Below the pieces are notes generated by a model that saw nothing but the letters and a program-made list of their open reading frames with translations, had not been told where the DNA came from and ran no database searches. The position numbers were made by a program, and so were the translations under genes. From Burkholderia sp. OK233 (GTDB lineage: Bacteria; Pseudomonadota; Gammaproteobacteria; Burkholderiales; Burkholderiaceae): DNA of 64,000 nucleotides. Of this stretch, positions 7,122-17,000 are shown in pieces (the first letter of the stretch is position 1; each line of letters begins with the position of its first letter). The stretch spans positions 2,108,001 through 2,172,000 of the forward strand of contig NZ_OCSR01000001.1 in assembly GCF_900230185.1 (NCBI RefSeq), read 5' to 3'.

Positions 7122-8389
7122 AAAACCCGCTGAACACGCTGTTCGGCAGAATGGCGTTGCTGTCGACGGCGGTGTTGTTTGCGATTCAGGCCGGGTGGTT
7201 CGTGCTGGTGGTGATGCAGCCGCCGCGCCACGAGATCGACGGCTTCGCGCGCGGCATTCTGCTGGTGTTGCAGGCTGTCAACGGCGAACCCATGAAGGGC
7301 GCCGCGCTCGCGCCCGCCATGCGTGTGCATCTCGTGCCCACCTGGAACATGCCGTCGAGCGTCCATCTGCACACGCCGACCATGCATCCGTTGGTCGAAT
7401 TGAGCCGGCATCTGCGTGAAAACCTGCCGCCCGGCACACAGATCGCCGTCGACGACCTGCGCCCGCCGCAGCTATGGGTGCTGTTTCCCGGCAAGTCGAA
7501 CTGGGTCGTCGTGCCGGTCGACGTGCCGCCGCGCCCGCGCTTCCTCGTCGAATCCATCTCAATGCTACTGGCCGCGCTGATCCTGTCGCTGTTCGCGGTC
7601 TGGCAGATGCAGCGGCCGCTGTCGCGCGTGGCCGATGCCGCCCGCGCGTTCGGTTCAGGCGGCCGGCCGGAACCCGTGACCGTGCAGGGCCCGCGCGAAC
7701 TGCGCGATCTGATCGGCTCATTCAACGACATGATGCGGCGCCTGAACGAGGCCGGAGACGACCAGGCGGTGATGCTGGCCGGCGTCGCGCACGACCTGAA
7801 AGCGCCGCTGACGCGGCTCAAGTTGCGCGCGAGCGTGCTGGTTGCGGAAAACGAGCGCGCCGGCCTGATCCGCGACGTCGACTCGCTGACCAACATCGTC
7901 CAGCAGTTTCTGGAGTTTGCGGGTCAGTCCGCCGACGCGGGACCGCCGGTCGAAGTCGACGAATTCCTGCAGGAACAGTTTTCCGCCAGCGACAGCACCG
8001 AGACGCCGCTGTTCACGCTCGATCTGCGCGCCGGTTCGTCGTTCACGCTGCCGCGCACCTTGCTCGACCGGCTGGTCACGAACCTCGTCGACAACGCGCT
8101 TGAACACGGCTCGCCGCCGGTGGATATCGCCACGGAACGCGATGACCGGCATTGGGTGATCAGTGTGCGCGACCACGGCCCGGGCATTCCCGACGACCGC
8201 ATCGCCGCGGCGATGAAACCGTTCGTCCGGCTCGACGCCGCCCGCGGGGGCGAAGGTCATTGCGGCCTGGGTCTCGCGATTGTCGCGCGGCTCGCGCACG
8301 ATCGCGGCGGACGCTGCCATGTGCGCAATCACGCGCAAGGCGGGCTGGAAGTACGAATCGAATTGCCGGTTGGGCCGGCACACGCGTAA
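7118..8389 (+). CDS. EnvZ-like sensor histidine kinase
   Basis: A 423-residue inner-membrane kinase. TM1 spans about 11-33, a periplasmic sensor of about 108 residues follows, and TM2 spans about 142-162. A HAMP region comes next, then the H-box GVAHDLKAPLTRL with phospho-accepting His225. The ATPase domain has the N-box NLVDNALEHG, DHGPGI and a GLGLAI glycine loop. It should phosphorylate the regulator encoded just upstream, with which it overlaps by 4 bp. The periplasmic part contains several His (PSSVHLHTPTMH), which may matter for sensing (inference). A strong terminator follows at 8510. Confidence 0.93.
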   Translation: MKNPLNTLFGRMALLSTAVLFAIQAGWFVLVVMQPPRHEIDGFARGILLVLQAVNGEPMKGAALAPAMRVHLVPTWNMPSSVHLHTPTMHPLVELSRHLRENLPPGTQIAVDDLRPPQLWVLFPGKSNWVVVPVDVPPRPRFLVESISMLLAALILSLFAVWQMQRPLSRVADAARAFGSGGRPEPVTVQGPRELRDLIGSFNDMMRRLNEAGDDQAVMLAGVAHDLKAPLTRLKLRASVLVAENERAGLIRDVDSLTNIVQQFLEFAGQSADAGPPVEVDEFLQEQFSASDSTETPLFTLDLRAGSSFTLPRTLLDRLVTNLVDNALEHGSPPVDIATERDDRHWVISVRDHGPGIPDDRIAAAMKPFVRLDAARGGEGHCGLGLAIVARLAHDRGGRCHVRNHAQGGLEVRIELPVGPAHA

Positions 8390-8509
8390 GGATGATCGAG
8401 GAAGGTAAGCGGCGTTGAGTACGGGCACTTACACGCCCTTACTGGAGGGGCTTTTGCGATGGCTGTGGCCTTATAGTCGCCCCCGGCAACCTCGATGCCG
8501 CCCTTCTCT

Positions 8510-8541
8510 GTCCGCCCGCTTATTTGGGGCGGACTTTTTTT
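8510..8541 (+). terminator. Rho-independent terminator of the response regulator/kinase operon
   Basis: GTCCGCCC at 8510-8517 pairs perfectly with GGGCGGAC at 8527-8534 across a 9-base loop and is followed by seven T. On the opposite strand the hairpin has no T tract, so it acts in the plus direction only. Confidence 0.85.
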
Positions 8542-8593
8542 CGTCTGTATCTGCCGACGTATTGCGCGCAACACCGGGTGCAGCGAGCGCGGA

Positions 8594-9520
8594 TCAGGCG
8601 ACCAGGCGGTCGTGCAACGCGTCGATGGTCGCTTGAGACAGACCCAGGCCCTGCGTCAGATAGCTCACCATCGTGCCGTAGCTCGCCTGCACCTGATCGA
8701 ACCCCGCTTGCAGATAATTTTCCTGGACAGTGAACAAGGGCGACTCGATCGTGGCGACTGCGTCGCCGTCCTGCGCGCGTACCGTCTCGGTCTGCGCCGC
8801 GATCGACTGGGCCAGATAGACGTTGCTCAGCAGATAGTCCTGCATGATGACATCGAGCGGCACGTTGGCAATGCTGAGCAGGAGAGCCGCGACCCAACCG
8901 GTGCGATCCTTACCCGCATTGGAATGAAACAGTTGCGCGCCGGCGCCATTGGCGAGTCGCGTGAGGAGCTCGCCGTAGCCGACACGCTGGGCGGCGCCGG
9001 TGACATAGGCGCGCGCCTGGGCTTCCATGAACGCGACGGCGGCGCCTGCCGTATCGAACGTTGGCGCGACGAAGTCGCTGACACCCAGCACGTCGAGCGC
9101 TTGCGATGTCGCGCCGGCCGGCAGGATATCCGCGGTGCGCGCGATTTCGCCGGGCGTGCGCAGATCGTAGACCGAGACGATGCCGAGTTTGTCGAGCGCG
9201 GCCGTGTCGGCGGCACTCAGGGTCAGCGCGTTCGCGCGATAAAAGGCGCCGCGGCGCATCTGTTTGCCGTCAACCGTGGGATAGCCGGCGGCCGCGCCGG
9301 CCACGTCGCGAAAGTTACTCGCCGAGGCGAGGCGTGGCGTTTCCGGCTGATCGGCGTCCAGATTTCCGCCCCCGCAAGCCGACAGCAACGAACTGCTCAT
9401 ACCGGAGAGCAGCAGCACGCTTGCCGAGGACTTCAGGAATGCCCGACGCGATTGATAAGCCCGCAAAGGCGTACTCGCGGAGCGACGGGATGGCGAGCAG
9501 TTTTTTGCGGTTGCGTGCAT
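8594..9520 (-). CDS. Tat-exported lipoprotein, tyrosine phosphatase family with Cys-to-Ser P-loop
   Basis: A 308-residue protein. The N-terminus has a twin-arginine signal, SRRAFLK (Arg25-Arg26), a hydrophobic stretch, and a lipobox LSAC at 46-49. The mature part matches the bacterial Tyr/Ser protein phosphatase family (Y_phosphatase3 type): NFRDVAG, RRGAFYRANAL, VYDLRTPGEI and a P-loop. The P-loop reads HSNAGKDRTGW (His199-Ser200) where the family has HC-x5-R. The codon is TCC, one base from TGC. Without the nucleophilic Cys normal catalysis is not expected, yet Asp/Arg and the fold signatures are intact, so this may be a binding pseudophosphatase. Divergent from the MFS transporter gene. 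Confidence 0.85.
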   Translation of the reverse strand: MHATAKNCSPSRRSASTPLRAYQSRRAFLKSSASVLLLSGMSSSLLSACGGGNLDADQPETPRLASASNFRDVAGAAAGYPTVDGKQMRRGAFYRANALTLSAADTAALDKLGIVSVYDLRTPGEIARTADILPAGATSQALDVLGVSDFVAPTFDTAGAAVAFMEAQARAYVTGAAQRVGYGELLTRLANGAGAQLFHSNAGKDRTGWVAALLLSIANVPLDVIMQDYLLSNVYLAQSIAAQTETVRAQDGDAVATIESPLFTVQENYLQAGFDQVQASYGTMVSYLTQGLGLSQATIDALHDRLVA

Positions 9521-9763
9521 TAAGGGTGACGAGTGCGGACGTGAATAGGACTTTCCCAGCTTGAGTGTTGCCGGCGCAGTTTAACGGCGAATAATTTTTT
9601 TCGGGTTACTTCGTAGTAGTTGGTAATGAACCGGAATGAAATTTCTTACTCCATCGCCATTTTTGACCACAACTGGCCGCACAACACCTCGTCCCCTTAG
9701 AATACAAAAAACCCCCGATCAAGCCGCCGGAAGGCAAAAACCGCCTGGAGACCACAAAAAAAC

Positions 9764-11023
9764 ATGCCCTCTCTCCAATGGTTCACCGAACTGACCCAGC
9801 GCGAACGCCGCACCCTCTACGCTGGCTTCGGCGGCTACGCAGTCGACGCGTTCGACTTCATGATCTACTCATTCCTTATCCCGACGCTGATCGCGACGTG
9901 GGGCATGACCAAAAGCGAAGCCGGCATGATCGCGACCAGTTCGCTGATTTCGTCGGCGATCGGCGGCTGGCTCGCCGGCATTCTGGCCGACCGCTACGGA
10001 CGCGTCCGTGTGCTCCAGTGGACCATCGCCACCTTCGCGATCTTCACCTGCCTGTCAGGCTTCACCCACTCGTTCTGGCAGTTGCTCACCACCCGCACGC
10101 TGCAAGGCATCGGCTTCGGCGGCGAATGGTCGGTCGTGACGATCATGATGGCCGAAACCATCCGTTCACCTCAGCATCGCGCGAAAGCCGTCGGCACCGT
10201 GCAGAGCAGCTGGTCCTTCGGCTGGGCAGCGGCGGCCATCATCTATTGGGCGTTCTTCGCGCTGCTGCCGGAACAGGTCGCATGGCGCGCCTGTTTCTGG
10301 ATCGGCCTGCTCCCCGCGCTATGGATCTTCTACATCCGCCGCAATGTCAGCGATCCTGAAATCTTTCTCGAAACCCGCCGCGCTCGCGAAAGCGGTTTCG
10401 ACACCTCGCATTTCCTGCAGATCTTCTCCTTCCCTCACCTCAAAACGACCCTGCTAGGCAGCGTGCTCTGCACCGGCATGCTCGGCGGCTATTACGCGAT
10501 CACTACCTGGTTGCCGACCTATCTGAAGACCGTACGGCATCTGTCGGTCTTCAATACCAGCGGCTATCTGATCGTGCTGATCGTCGGCTCGTTCACCGGC
10601 TATATGGTTGGGGCTGTTCTGTGCGACAAGATCGGCCGGCGCGCGTCGTTCGTGCTGTTCGCGATCGGCTCGTTCGTGCTCGGCATGGTCTACACGATGC
10701 TGCCGATCACCGACGGCATGATGCTCGCGCTCGGCTTCCCGCTCGGTATCGTCGTGCAAGGGATTTTCGCGGGTGTCGGCGCGTATTTGTCGGAGCTCTA
10801 TCCAAATGCGATCCGTGGCTCGGGGCAGGGCTTCTGCTACAACCTGGGCCGCGGTCTCGGTTCGTTCTTTCCGATCCTGGTCGGTACACTGTCGCAAACC
10901 ATGACGCTTGTTAAGGCGATGGGTATCGTCGCCGGTTCGGGCTATCTGCTGGTGATCGTCGCCGCAGTGTGTCTGCCGGAAACCAAGGGTAAAGTGCTCG
11001 GCGCGACCAGCCCTACCGCCTGA
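9764..11023 (+). CDS. MFS transporter (sugar/organic-acid type)
   Basis: A 419-residue major facilitator with about 12 membrane segments. The loop 2-3 motif GWLAGILADRYGRVR, the TM4 region RTLQGIGFGGEWSVVTIMMAE and the second-half loop DKIGRRASF are typical of the aromatic/organic acid:H+ symporter branch. The cytoplasmic N-terminus is short. It lies 17 bp upstream of a D-amino-acid dehydrogenase gene on the same strand, so it may import a substrate for that enzyme (inference). Substrate not determined. Confidence 0.88.
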   Translation: MPSLQWFTELTQRERRTLYAGFGGYAVDAFDFMIYSFLIPTLIATWGMTKSEAGMIATSSLISSAIGGWLAGILADRYGRVRVLQWTIATFAIFTCLSGFTHSFWQLLTTRTLQGIGFGGEWSVVTIMMAETIRSPQHRAKAVGTVQSSWSFGWAAAAIIYWAFFALLPEQVAWRACFWIGLLPALWIFYIRRNVSDPEIFLETRRARESGFDTSHFLQIFSFPHLKTTLLGSVLCTGMLGGYYAITTWLPTYLKTVRHLSVFNTSGYLIVLIVGSFTGYMVGAVLCDKIGRRASFVLFAIGSFVLGMVYTMLPITDGMMLALGFPLGIVVQGIFAGVGAYLSELYPNAIRGSGQGFCYNLGRGLGSFFPILVGTLSQTMTLVKAMGIVAGSGYLLVIVAAVCLPETKGKVLGATSPTA

Positions 11024-11040
11024 AATCGCTGTACACACAC

Positions 11041-12306
11041 ATGAAAACGATTGTTCTGGGCGGCGGCGTCATTGGTGTCGCCACCGCGTTTTATCTGCGC
11101 CAGCAAGGCTGCGACGTTACCCTGATCGAGCGCGAGCCGGACGTTGCGCTCTCCACCAGCTTCGGCAACGCCGGCGTGATCGCGCCGGGCTATGTTACGC
11201 CGTGGGCCGCGCCCGGCATGCCGGCGAAGATTCTCAAATATCTGTTCGAGCCGGCCTCGCCGCTGATTTTCCGCCCCACTCTGGATCCGGCTCAATGGCG
11301 TTGGATCGCGCGCTGGCTGCGTGAATGCGACCTCGAACGTTTTCGCGTCAACAAGCAGCGCATGCAACGCATCGCTTATTACAGCCGCGAGTGCCTCCAC
11401 GAATTCCGTGGCCGTCATCCGTTCGACTATGGTCGCAGCCAGGGCTATCTGCAATTGTTCCGCAGCGAGTACGACGTCGAGCTCGCGCAACCGGCGTTGG
11501 CGGTCCTGCGTGATGCGGGCATCGCGCACCGGGAGGTCAGCGCGGCGCAGTGTGTGGAGATCGAACCGGGTTTGCGCTGGGCGCGTCAGACTCCGCTCTC
11601 GGGTCTCTATCTCCCCGACGACGAAGCCGGCGATTGCGCCCGCTTCACCCGCGAATTGCGCGCGATCTGCGAGCGCAACGGCGTGCAGTTTCGCTTCGAC
11701 ACGCGGGTAAGTTCGCTCGACGTGCGAAGCGGTACGGTTCGCGCGGTGCATATCGAGAGCGAACGCGGCAGCGAGACATTGCAAGCGGATGCGGTCGTGG
11801 TGGCGCTGGGCGTGGACAGTGCGGCGCTGCTCGCGCCGCTCGGTGTGAAGGTGCCGCTCTACCCGGTCAAAGGCTACTCGGCGACGCTGCCGGTCACCGA
11901 CGATGAAAAGGCCCCGCATGCGGCACTGATGGACGAATCGCTGAAAACGGCGATCACCCGCTTTGGCAACAACCTGCGCGTGGCCGGCACCGCAGAACTT
12001 GGCAATCGCCAGGCGACCTTGCGCGAGCAGGCCTTGCAGACGCTGATGAAAGTGCTCAGGGACTGGTTTCCGCACGCGGCCAATCCTACCTCGGCGCATT
12101 TCTGGGTGGGCCGCCGGCCGATGACGCCCGATGGCGCACCGTTGCTCGGCCCCTCCGGCGTGGACAATCTGTGGCTGAATCTCGGGCACGGCTCGACGGG
12201 TTGGGCAATGTCGATGGGCTCGGGCCGGGTGGTCGCGGATCTGATTACGCAGCGCACGCCGGAGATAGATCTGGACGGCCTGACGCTGGCGCGCTATCGG
12301 AAATAA
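11041..12306 (+). CDS. dadA: D-amino acid dehydrogenase, small subunit type
   Basis: A 421-residue FAD-dependent oxidoreductase. The N-terminal dinucleotide fold VLGGGVIGVATAFYL is followed by FGNAGVIAPGYVTPWAAPGMP, characteristic of DadA; the C-terminus has WVGRRPMTPDGAPLLG and NLGHGSTGWAMSMGSG. DadA oxidatively deaminates D-amino acids (notably D-Ala) to 2-oxo acids, passing electrons to the respiratory chain at the inner membrane. It forms a two-gene unit with the MFS transporter. No alanine racemase or Lrp-type regulator is adjacent, so this may be one of several paralogs with a different D-amino acid preference. Confidence 0.9.
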   Translation: MKTIVLGGGVIGVATAFYLRQQGCDVTLIEREPDVALSTSFGNAGVIAPGYVTPWAAPGMPAKILKYLFEPASPLIFRPTLDPAQWRWIARWLRECDLERFRVNKQRMQRIAYYSRECLHEFRGRHPFDYGRSQGYLQLFRSEYDVELAQPALAVLRDAGIAHREVSAAQCVEIEPGLRWARQTPLSGLYLPDDEAGDCARFTRELRAICERNGVQFRFDTRVSSLDVRSGTVRAVHIESERGSETLQADAVVVALGVDSAALLAPLGVKVPLYPVKGYSATLPVTDDEKAPHAALMDESLKTAITRFGNNLRVAGTAELGNRQATLREQALQTLMKVLRDWFPHAANPTSAHFWVGRRPMTPDGAPLLGPSGVDNLWLNLGHGSTGWAMSMGSGRVVADLITQRTPEIDLDGLTLARYRK

Positions 12307-12314
12307 CAAATAAA

Positions 12315-12352
12315 AAGCCGGGTCACCCTTTCGGGTGCCCGGCTTTGTTTTT
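12315..12352. terminator. Bidirectional terminator between dadA and gltD
   Basis: AAGCCGGGTCACCC pairs with GGGTGCCCGGCTT around a TTTC loop, with T-rich sequence on the plus side and an A run (T on the minus strand) on the other. It lies 9 bp after dadA and about 100 bp after the gltD stop. Confidence 0.85.
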
Positions 12353-12454
12353 ACCGCTTTGTCGTCTCCACCACGTCCTGCAAGCAGTGGCCGGTTTCCG
12401 CTTTGAAGAGCGCAAACCAGCTGCAACCATGTTGCATGGGACCAGAGTAAGACG

Positions 12455-13924
12455 TTAGCGCGGCAGTTCCGAATGACCCATCAGGAACGCATCGACCGAA
12501 CGTGCGCACTGACGGCCTTCGCGAATCGCCCACACTACCAGCGACTGGCCACGACGCATATCGCCCGCGGTGAAGACCTTGTCCACCGACGTGTAATACG
12601 CCTTGTCGCCTTCGGTCGACGCACGCACGTTGCCGCGGTTGTCCTTGTCAACGCCGAACGCTTCGAGCACAGGCGACACCGGTTGCGTGAAGCCCATGGC
12701 CAGCAGCACCAGATCGGCCTTCATTTCGAATTCCGAGTTCGGCACTTCCTGCATCTTGCCGTCCTTCCATTCGACGCGCGCCGCGATCAGCTTCTCGACC
12801 TTGCCGTTCTTGCCTTCGAGGCGCTTGGTCGCCACCGCCCAATCGCGCGAGCAGCCCTCGTCATGCGACGACGACGTGCGCAGCTTGATCGGCCAGTACG
12901 GCCACACGAGCGGCTTGTTTTCTTCTTCCGGCGGTTGCGGCAGCAGTTCGAATTGCGTGACGCTCTTCGCGCCATGACGGTTCGACGTACCGACGCAGTC
13001 CGAACCCGTATCGCCGCCGCCGATCACGACCACATGCTTGCCCTTGGCGAGCAACTGGTTCGCGACCTTGTCGCCGGCGTTGACCTTGTTCTGCTGCGGC
13101 AGGAATTCCATCGCGTAATGGATGCCTTCCAGCTCGCGGCCCGGCACCGGCAGATCGCGCGGCGTTTCCGAACCGCCGGCGATCACCACCGCGTCGAACT
13201 GTTCTTTCAGTTCGGCGGGCGTGATGGTTTCCTTCGCGGTATTGCCGATGTGTTCCGGCAGCGAATCCGCACGGCCAACGAACACATTAGCGCGGAACGT
13301 CACACCTTCGGCTTCCATCTGGCGCATACGGCGGTCGATCAGCCACTTCTCCAGCTTGAAGTCAGGAATGCCGTAACGCAGCAAACCGCCAATCCGGTCG
13401 TTCTTTTCGAACACGGTGACATCGTGCCCCGCACGCGCGAGTTGCTGCGCGACGGCCAAACCGGCGGGGCCGGATCCGACCACGGCGACCTTCTTGCCCG
13501 TCTTGTGCTTCGGCGGCAGTGGCGCGACCCAACCTTCGGTCCACGCTTTGTCGATGATCGCGTGTTCGATCGACTTGATGCCGACCGCGTCGTCGTTGAT
13601 GCCGAGCGTACATGCTGCTTCGCACGGCGCCGGGCAGATGCGGCCCGTGAACTCAGGGAAGTTGTTCGTGGAGTGCAGCACTTCGATCGCGGTCTTCCAG
13701 TCCTGATGGAACACCAGGTCGTTGAAGTCCGGGATGATGTTGTTCACCGGGCAGCCGTTGTTGCAGAACGGAATGCCGCAGTCCATACAACGTGCGCCTT
13801 GAATCTTGGCTTCGTCGTCAGTCAATGCTGCGACGAATTCCTTGTAGTGCTTCACACGCGTGAGCGGAGCTTCGTACGCCTCGTGGCGGCGCTCGAACTC
13901 GAGAAAACCGGTTGCCTTGCCCAT
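12455..13924 (-). CDS. gltD: Glutamate synthase small (beta) subunit
   Basis: A 489-residue NADPH-dependent flavoprotein subunit. The N-terminal ferredoxin-like part has [17 protein letters not shown] and CPAPCEAAC for 4Fe-4S clusters. The first nucleotide site is [16 protein letters not shown] (FAD) and the second [14 protein letters not shown] (NADPH). It supplies electrons to GltB for the conversion of glutamine plus 2-oxoglutarate into two glutamates, the main ammonium assimilation route with glutamine synthetase. It lies 127 bp downstream of gltB on the same strand. Confidence 0.97.
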   Translation of the reverse strand: MGKATGFLEFERRHEAYEAPLTRVKHYKEFVAALTDDEAKIQGARCMDCGIPFCNNGCPVNNIIPDFNDLVFHQDWKTAIEVLHSTNNFPEFTGRICPAPCEAACTLGINDDAVGIKSIEHAIIDKAWTEGWVAPLPPKHKTGKKVAVVGSGPAGLAVAQQLARAGHDVTVFEKNDRIGGLLRYGIPDFKLEKWLIDRRMRQMEAEGVTFRANVFVGRADSLPEHIGNTAKETITPAELKEQFDAVVIAGGSETPRDLPVPGRELEGIHYAMEFLPQQNKVNAGDKVANQLLAKGKHVVVIGGGDTGSDCVGTSNRHGAKSVTQFELLPQPPEEENKPLVWPYWPIKLRTSSSHDEGCSRDWAVATKRLEGKNGKVEKLIAARVEWKDGKMQEVPNSEFEMKADLVLLAMGFTQPVSPVLEAFGVDKDNRGNVRASTEGDKAYYTSVDKVFTAGDMRRGQSLVVWAIREGRQCARSVDAFLMGHSELPR

Positions 13925-14051
13925 GTGGTTCTCTTCTCTATCTGTATCAGGTGAGGTGATCTACACCCACCGCGCGTCGAACCATCGAATAGTCGAGCGC
14001 GGCGGGTACGGCTAAGTGTGACGTCTGCGGGTCGAACCGCTGGCGGGTCAG

Positions 14052-17000
14052 TTAAGCAGCGAGTACTTCCCTGTTCGCCTTCTTCGCTGCCATCTCGCCC
14101 AGTGCGCGCTTGTATTCGGTCGGGAACACCTTCACGAACTGACGGCGCGACGCGTCCCAGTTTTCGAGCAGCGCCTTTGCACGCGGCGAACCCGTGAACT
14201 GGAAGTGACGCTCGATGAGACCCTTGAGCAGCGCTTCGTCGGTTGCACCGGTGTGCCACAGACCCTTGTCGACCGTACGTTCCTGTTCGGCCTGTTGCAA
14301 GACCGGATCGAGCGCGACCATCGACTTGTTGCACTTGCCCGCGAACGTGCTGTCCGGGTCGTACAAGTAGGCGATACCGCCCGACATACCGGCCGCGAAG
14401 TTACGGCCCGTCTCGCCGAGCACGATTACCGTGCCGCCCGTCATGTATTCGCAACCGTGGTCGCCCGTGCCTTCGACAACCGCCGTCGCACCGGAGTTAC
14501 GCACGCAGAAACGCTCGCCGGCGACGCCGCGGAAGAACGCTTCGCCTTCGATTGCGCCGTACATCACCGTGTTGCCGCAGATGATGTTTTCTTCCGACTT
14601 GCCGCGGAAATCGTTGGTCGGACGGATGATGATGCGGCCGCCCGAGAGGCCTTTGCCGACGTAGTCGTTACCGTCGCCGACCAGATCCAGCGTCACGCCT
14701 CTCGCGAGGAACGCGCCGAAACTCTGGCCCGCGGTGCCCTTCAACTGGATGTGAATCGTGTCGTCAGGCAGGCCGTCGTGGCCGTACTTCTTCGCGATCG
14801 TGCCGGACAGCATGGCGCCGACCGTACGGTTCACGTTGCGCACCGGCTGGATGAACGAGACGTGCTCGCCCTTCTCGATCGCGGCCTTCGCCTTCTCGAT
14901 CAGCACGTGATCCAGTGCGCGGTCGAGACCGTGGTCCTGCACGTCGACATGCTTGCGTGCGACTTCGGCCGAAACCTGCGGCTGATAGAACACGCGCGAG
15001 AAGTCGAGACCCTTCGCCTTCCAGTGTTCGACGCCCTTCTTCATGTCGAGCAGTTCAGCGTGACCGATCAGGTCCTCGAACTTGCGGATGCCCAGTTGCG
15101 CCATGATTTCGCGCGCTTCTTCCGCAACGAAGAAGAAGAAGTTGACGACGTGTTCCGGCTGGCCCTGGAACTTCGCACGCAGCACCGGATCTTGCGTCGC
15201 GACGCCGACCGGGCAGGTGTTCAGATGGCACTTGCGCATCATGATGCAGCCTTCGACGACGAGCGGCGCCGTCGCGAAGCCGAATTCGTCCGCGCCGAGC
15301 AGCGCGCCGATCACGACGTCGCGGCCGGTCTTCATCTGACCGTCGGCCTGCACGCGGATACGGCCGCGCAACTGGTTCAGCACCAGCGTCTGCTGCGTTT
15401 CAGCCAGACCCAGTTCCCACGGCGTGCCGGCATGCTTCACCGACGACAGCGGCGATGCACCCGTGCCGCCATCATGACCGGCGATCACGACGTGATCGGC
15501 CTTTGCCTTGGCAACGCCGGCGGCAACCGTACCGACGCCCGACTCCGACACCAGCTTCACCGACACGCTGGCGGCCGAGTTGGCGTTCTTCAGGTCGTGA
15601 ATCAGCTGCGCCAGATCTTCGATCGAGTAGATGTCGTGGTGCGGCGGCGGCGAGATCAGGCCAACGCCCGGCACCGAGTAACGCAGCTTGCCGATGTATT
15701 CCGACACCTTATGACCCGGCAACTGACCGCCTTCGCCCGGCTTCGCGCCTTGCGCCATTTTGATCTGGATCTGATCAGCCGACGCGAGGTATTCCGCCGT
15801 CACGCCGAAACGGCCCGACGCCACCTGCTTGATCTTCGAGCGCAGCGAATCGCCGTCCTTCAGCGGAATGTCGACAACGACCTCGTCACCGATCAGCGAC
15901 TTCATCGTGTCGCCGTTCTTGATCGGAATACCGCGCAGTTCATTGCGGTAACGGTTCACGTCCTCGCCGCCTTCGCCGGTGTTCGACTTGCCGCCAATGC
16001 GGTTCATCGCGACAGCCAGCGTGGCGTGGGCTTCGGTCGAAATCGAGCCCAGCGACATGGCGCCGGTCGCGAAACGCTTGACGATATCTTTCGCCGATTC
16101 CACTTCGTCGAGCGGGATTGCCTTGGTCGGATCGAACTTGAATTCGAACAGGCCGCGGAACGTCATGTGGCGCTTGGTCTGATCGTTGATCAGATGCGCG
16201 TATTCCTTGTACGTCTGATACGAGTTGCTGCGCGCCGAGTGTTGGAGCTTGGCGATCGCATCCGGCGTCCACATGTGTTCTTCGCCGCGCACGCGATAGG
16301 CGTACTCGCCACCCGCGTCGAGCATGTTCGCGAGCACCGGGTTGTCGCCGAACGCGTCGCGATGCAGACGGATCGCTTCTTCCGCGACGTCGAACAGGCC
16401 GATCCCTCCGACCTTCGACGAGGTGCCGTTGAAGTACTTCGACACCAGGCCTTCAGCCAGACCGACGGCTTCGAAAATCTGCGCGCCAGTGTACGACATG
16501 TAGGTCGAAATGCCCATCTTCGACATGACCTTCTGCAGGCCCTTGCCGACTGCCTTGGTGAAGTTGTAGACCGCCTTTTCCGCCGACAGGTCACCCTTCA
16601 GGCCCGCTGCGAGCTGGCCGAGCGTTTCCATTGCGAGGTACGGGTGCACGGCTTCCGCGCCGTAGCCCGCGAGCAACGCGAAGTGGTGCGTTTCACGCGC
16701 CGAGCCGGTTTCCACGACTAGGCCCGCGCTCGTGCGAAGACCGTGCTGCACGAGGTGCGTATGGATCGCGGCAGTAGCCAGCAGCGCCGGAATCGCGACG
16801 TTGTCGCGGTCGGTCTTGCGGTCCGAGACGATCAGCATGTTGTAGCCGGACTTCACCGCATCCACGGCTTCCGCGCACAGCGAAGCGAGACGCGCTTCAA
16901 TGCCTTCCTTGCCCCAAGCCACCGGATAGCAGATGTTCAGTTCGTACGAGCTGAACTTGCCGCCCGTGTACTGATCGATCGCGCGGATCTTCGCGATGTC

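Noticed and set aside
14205-16721. 838-codon ORF antisense to gltB
   Set aside because: Composition is that of an antisense frame in a high-GC gene (Arg/His/Asp-rich, no family motif); gltB is unambiguous.
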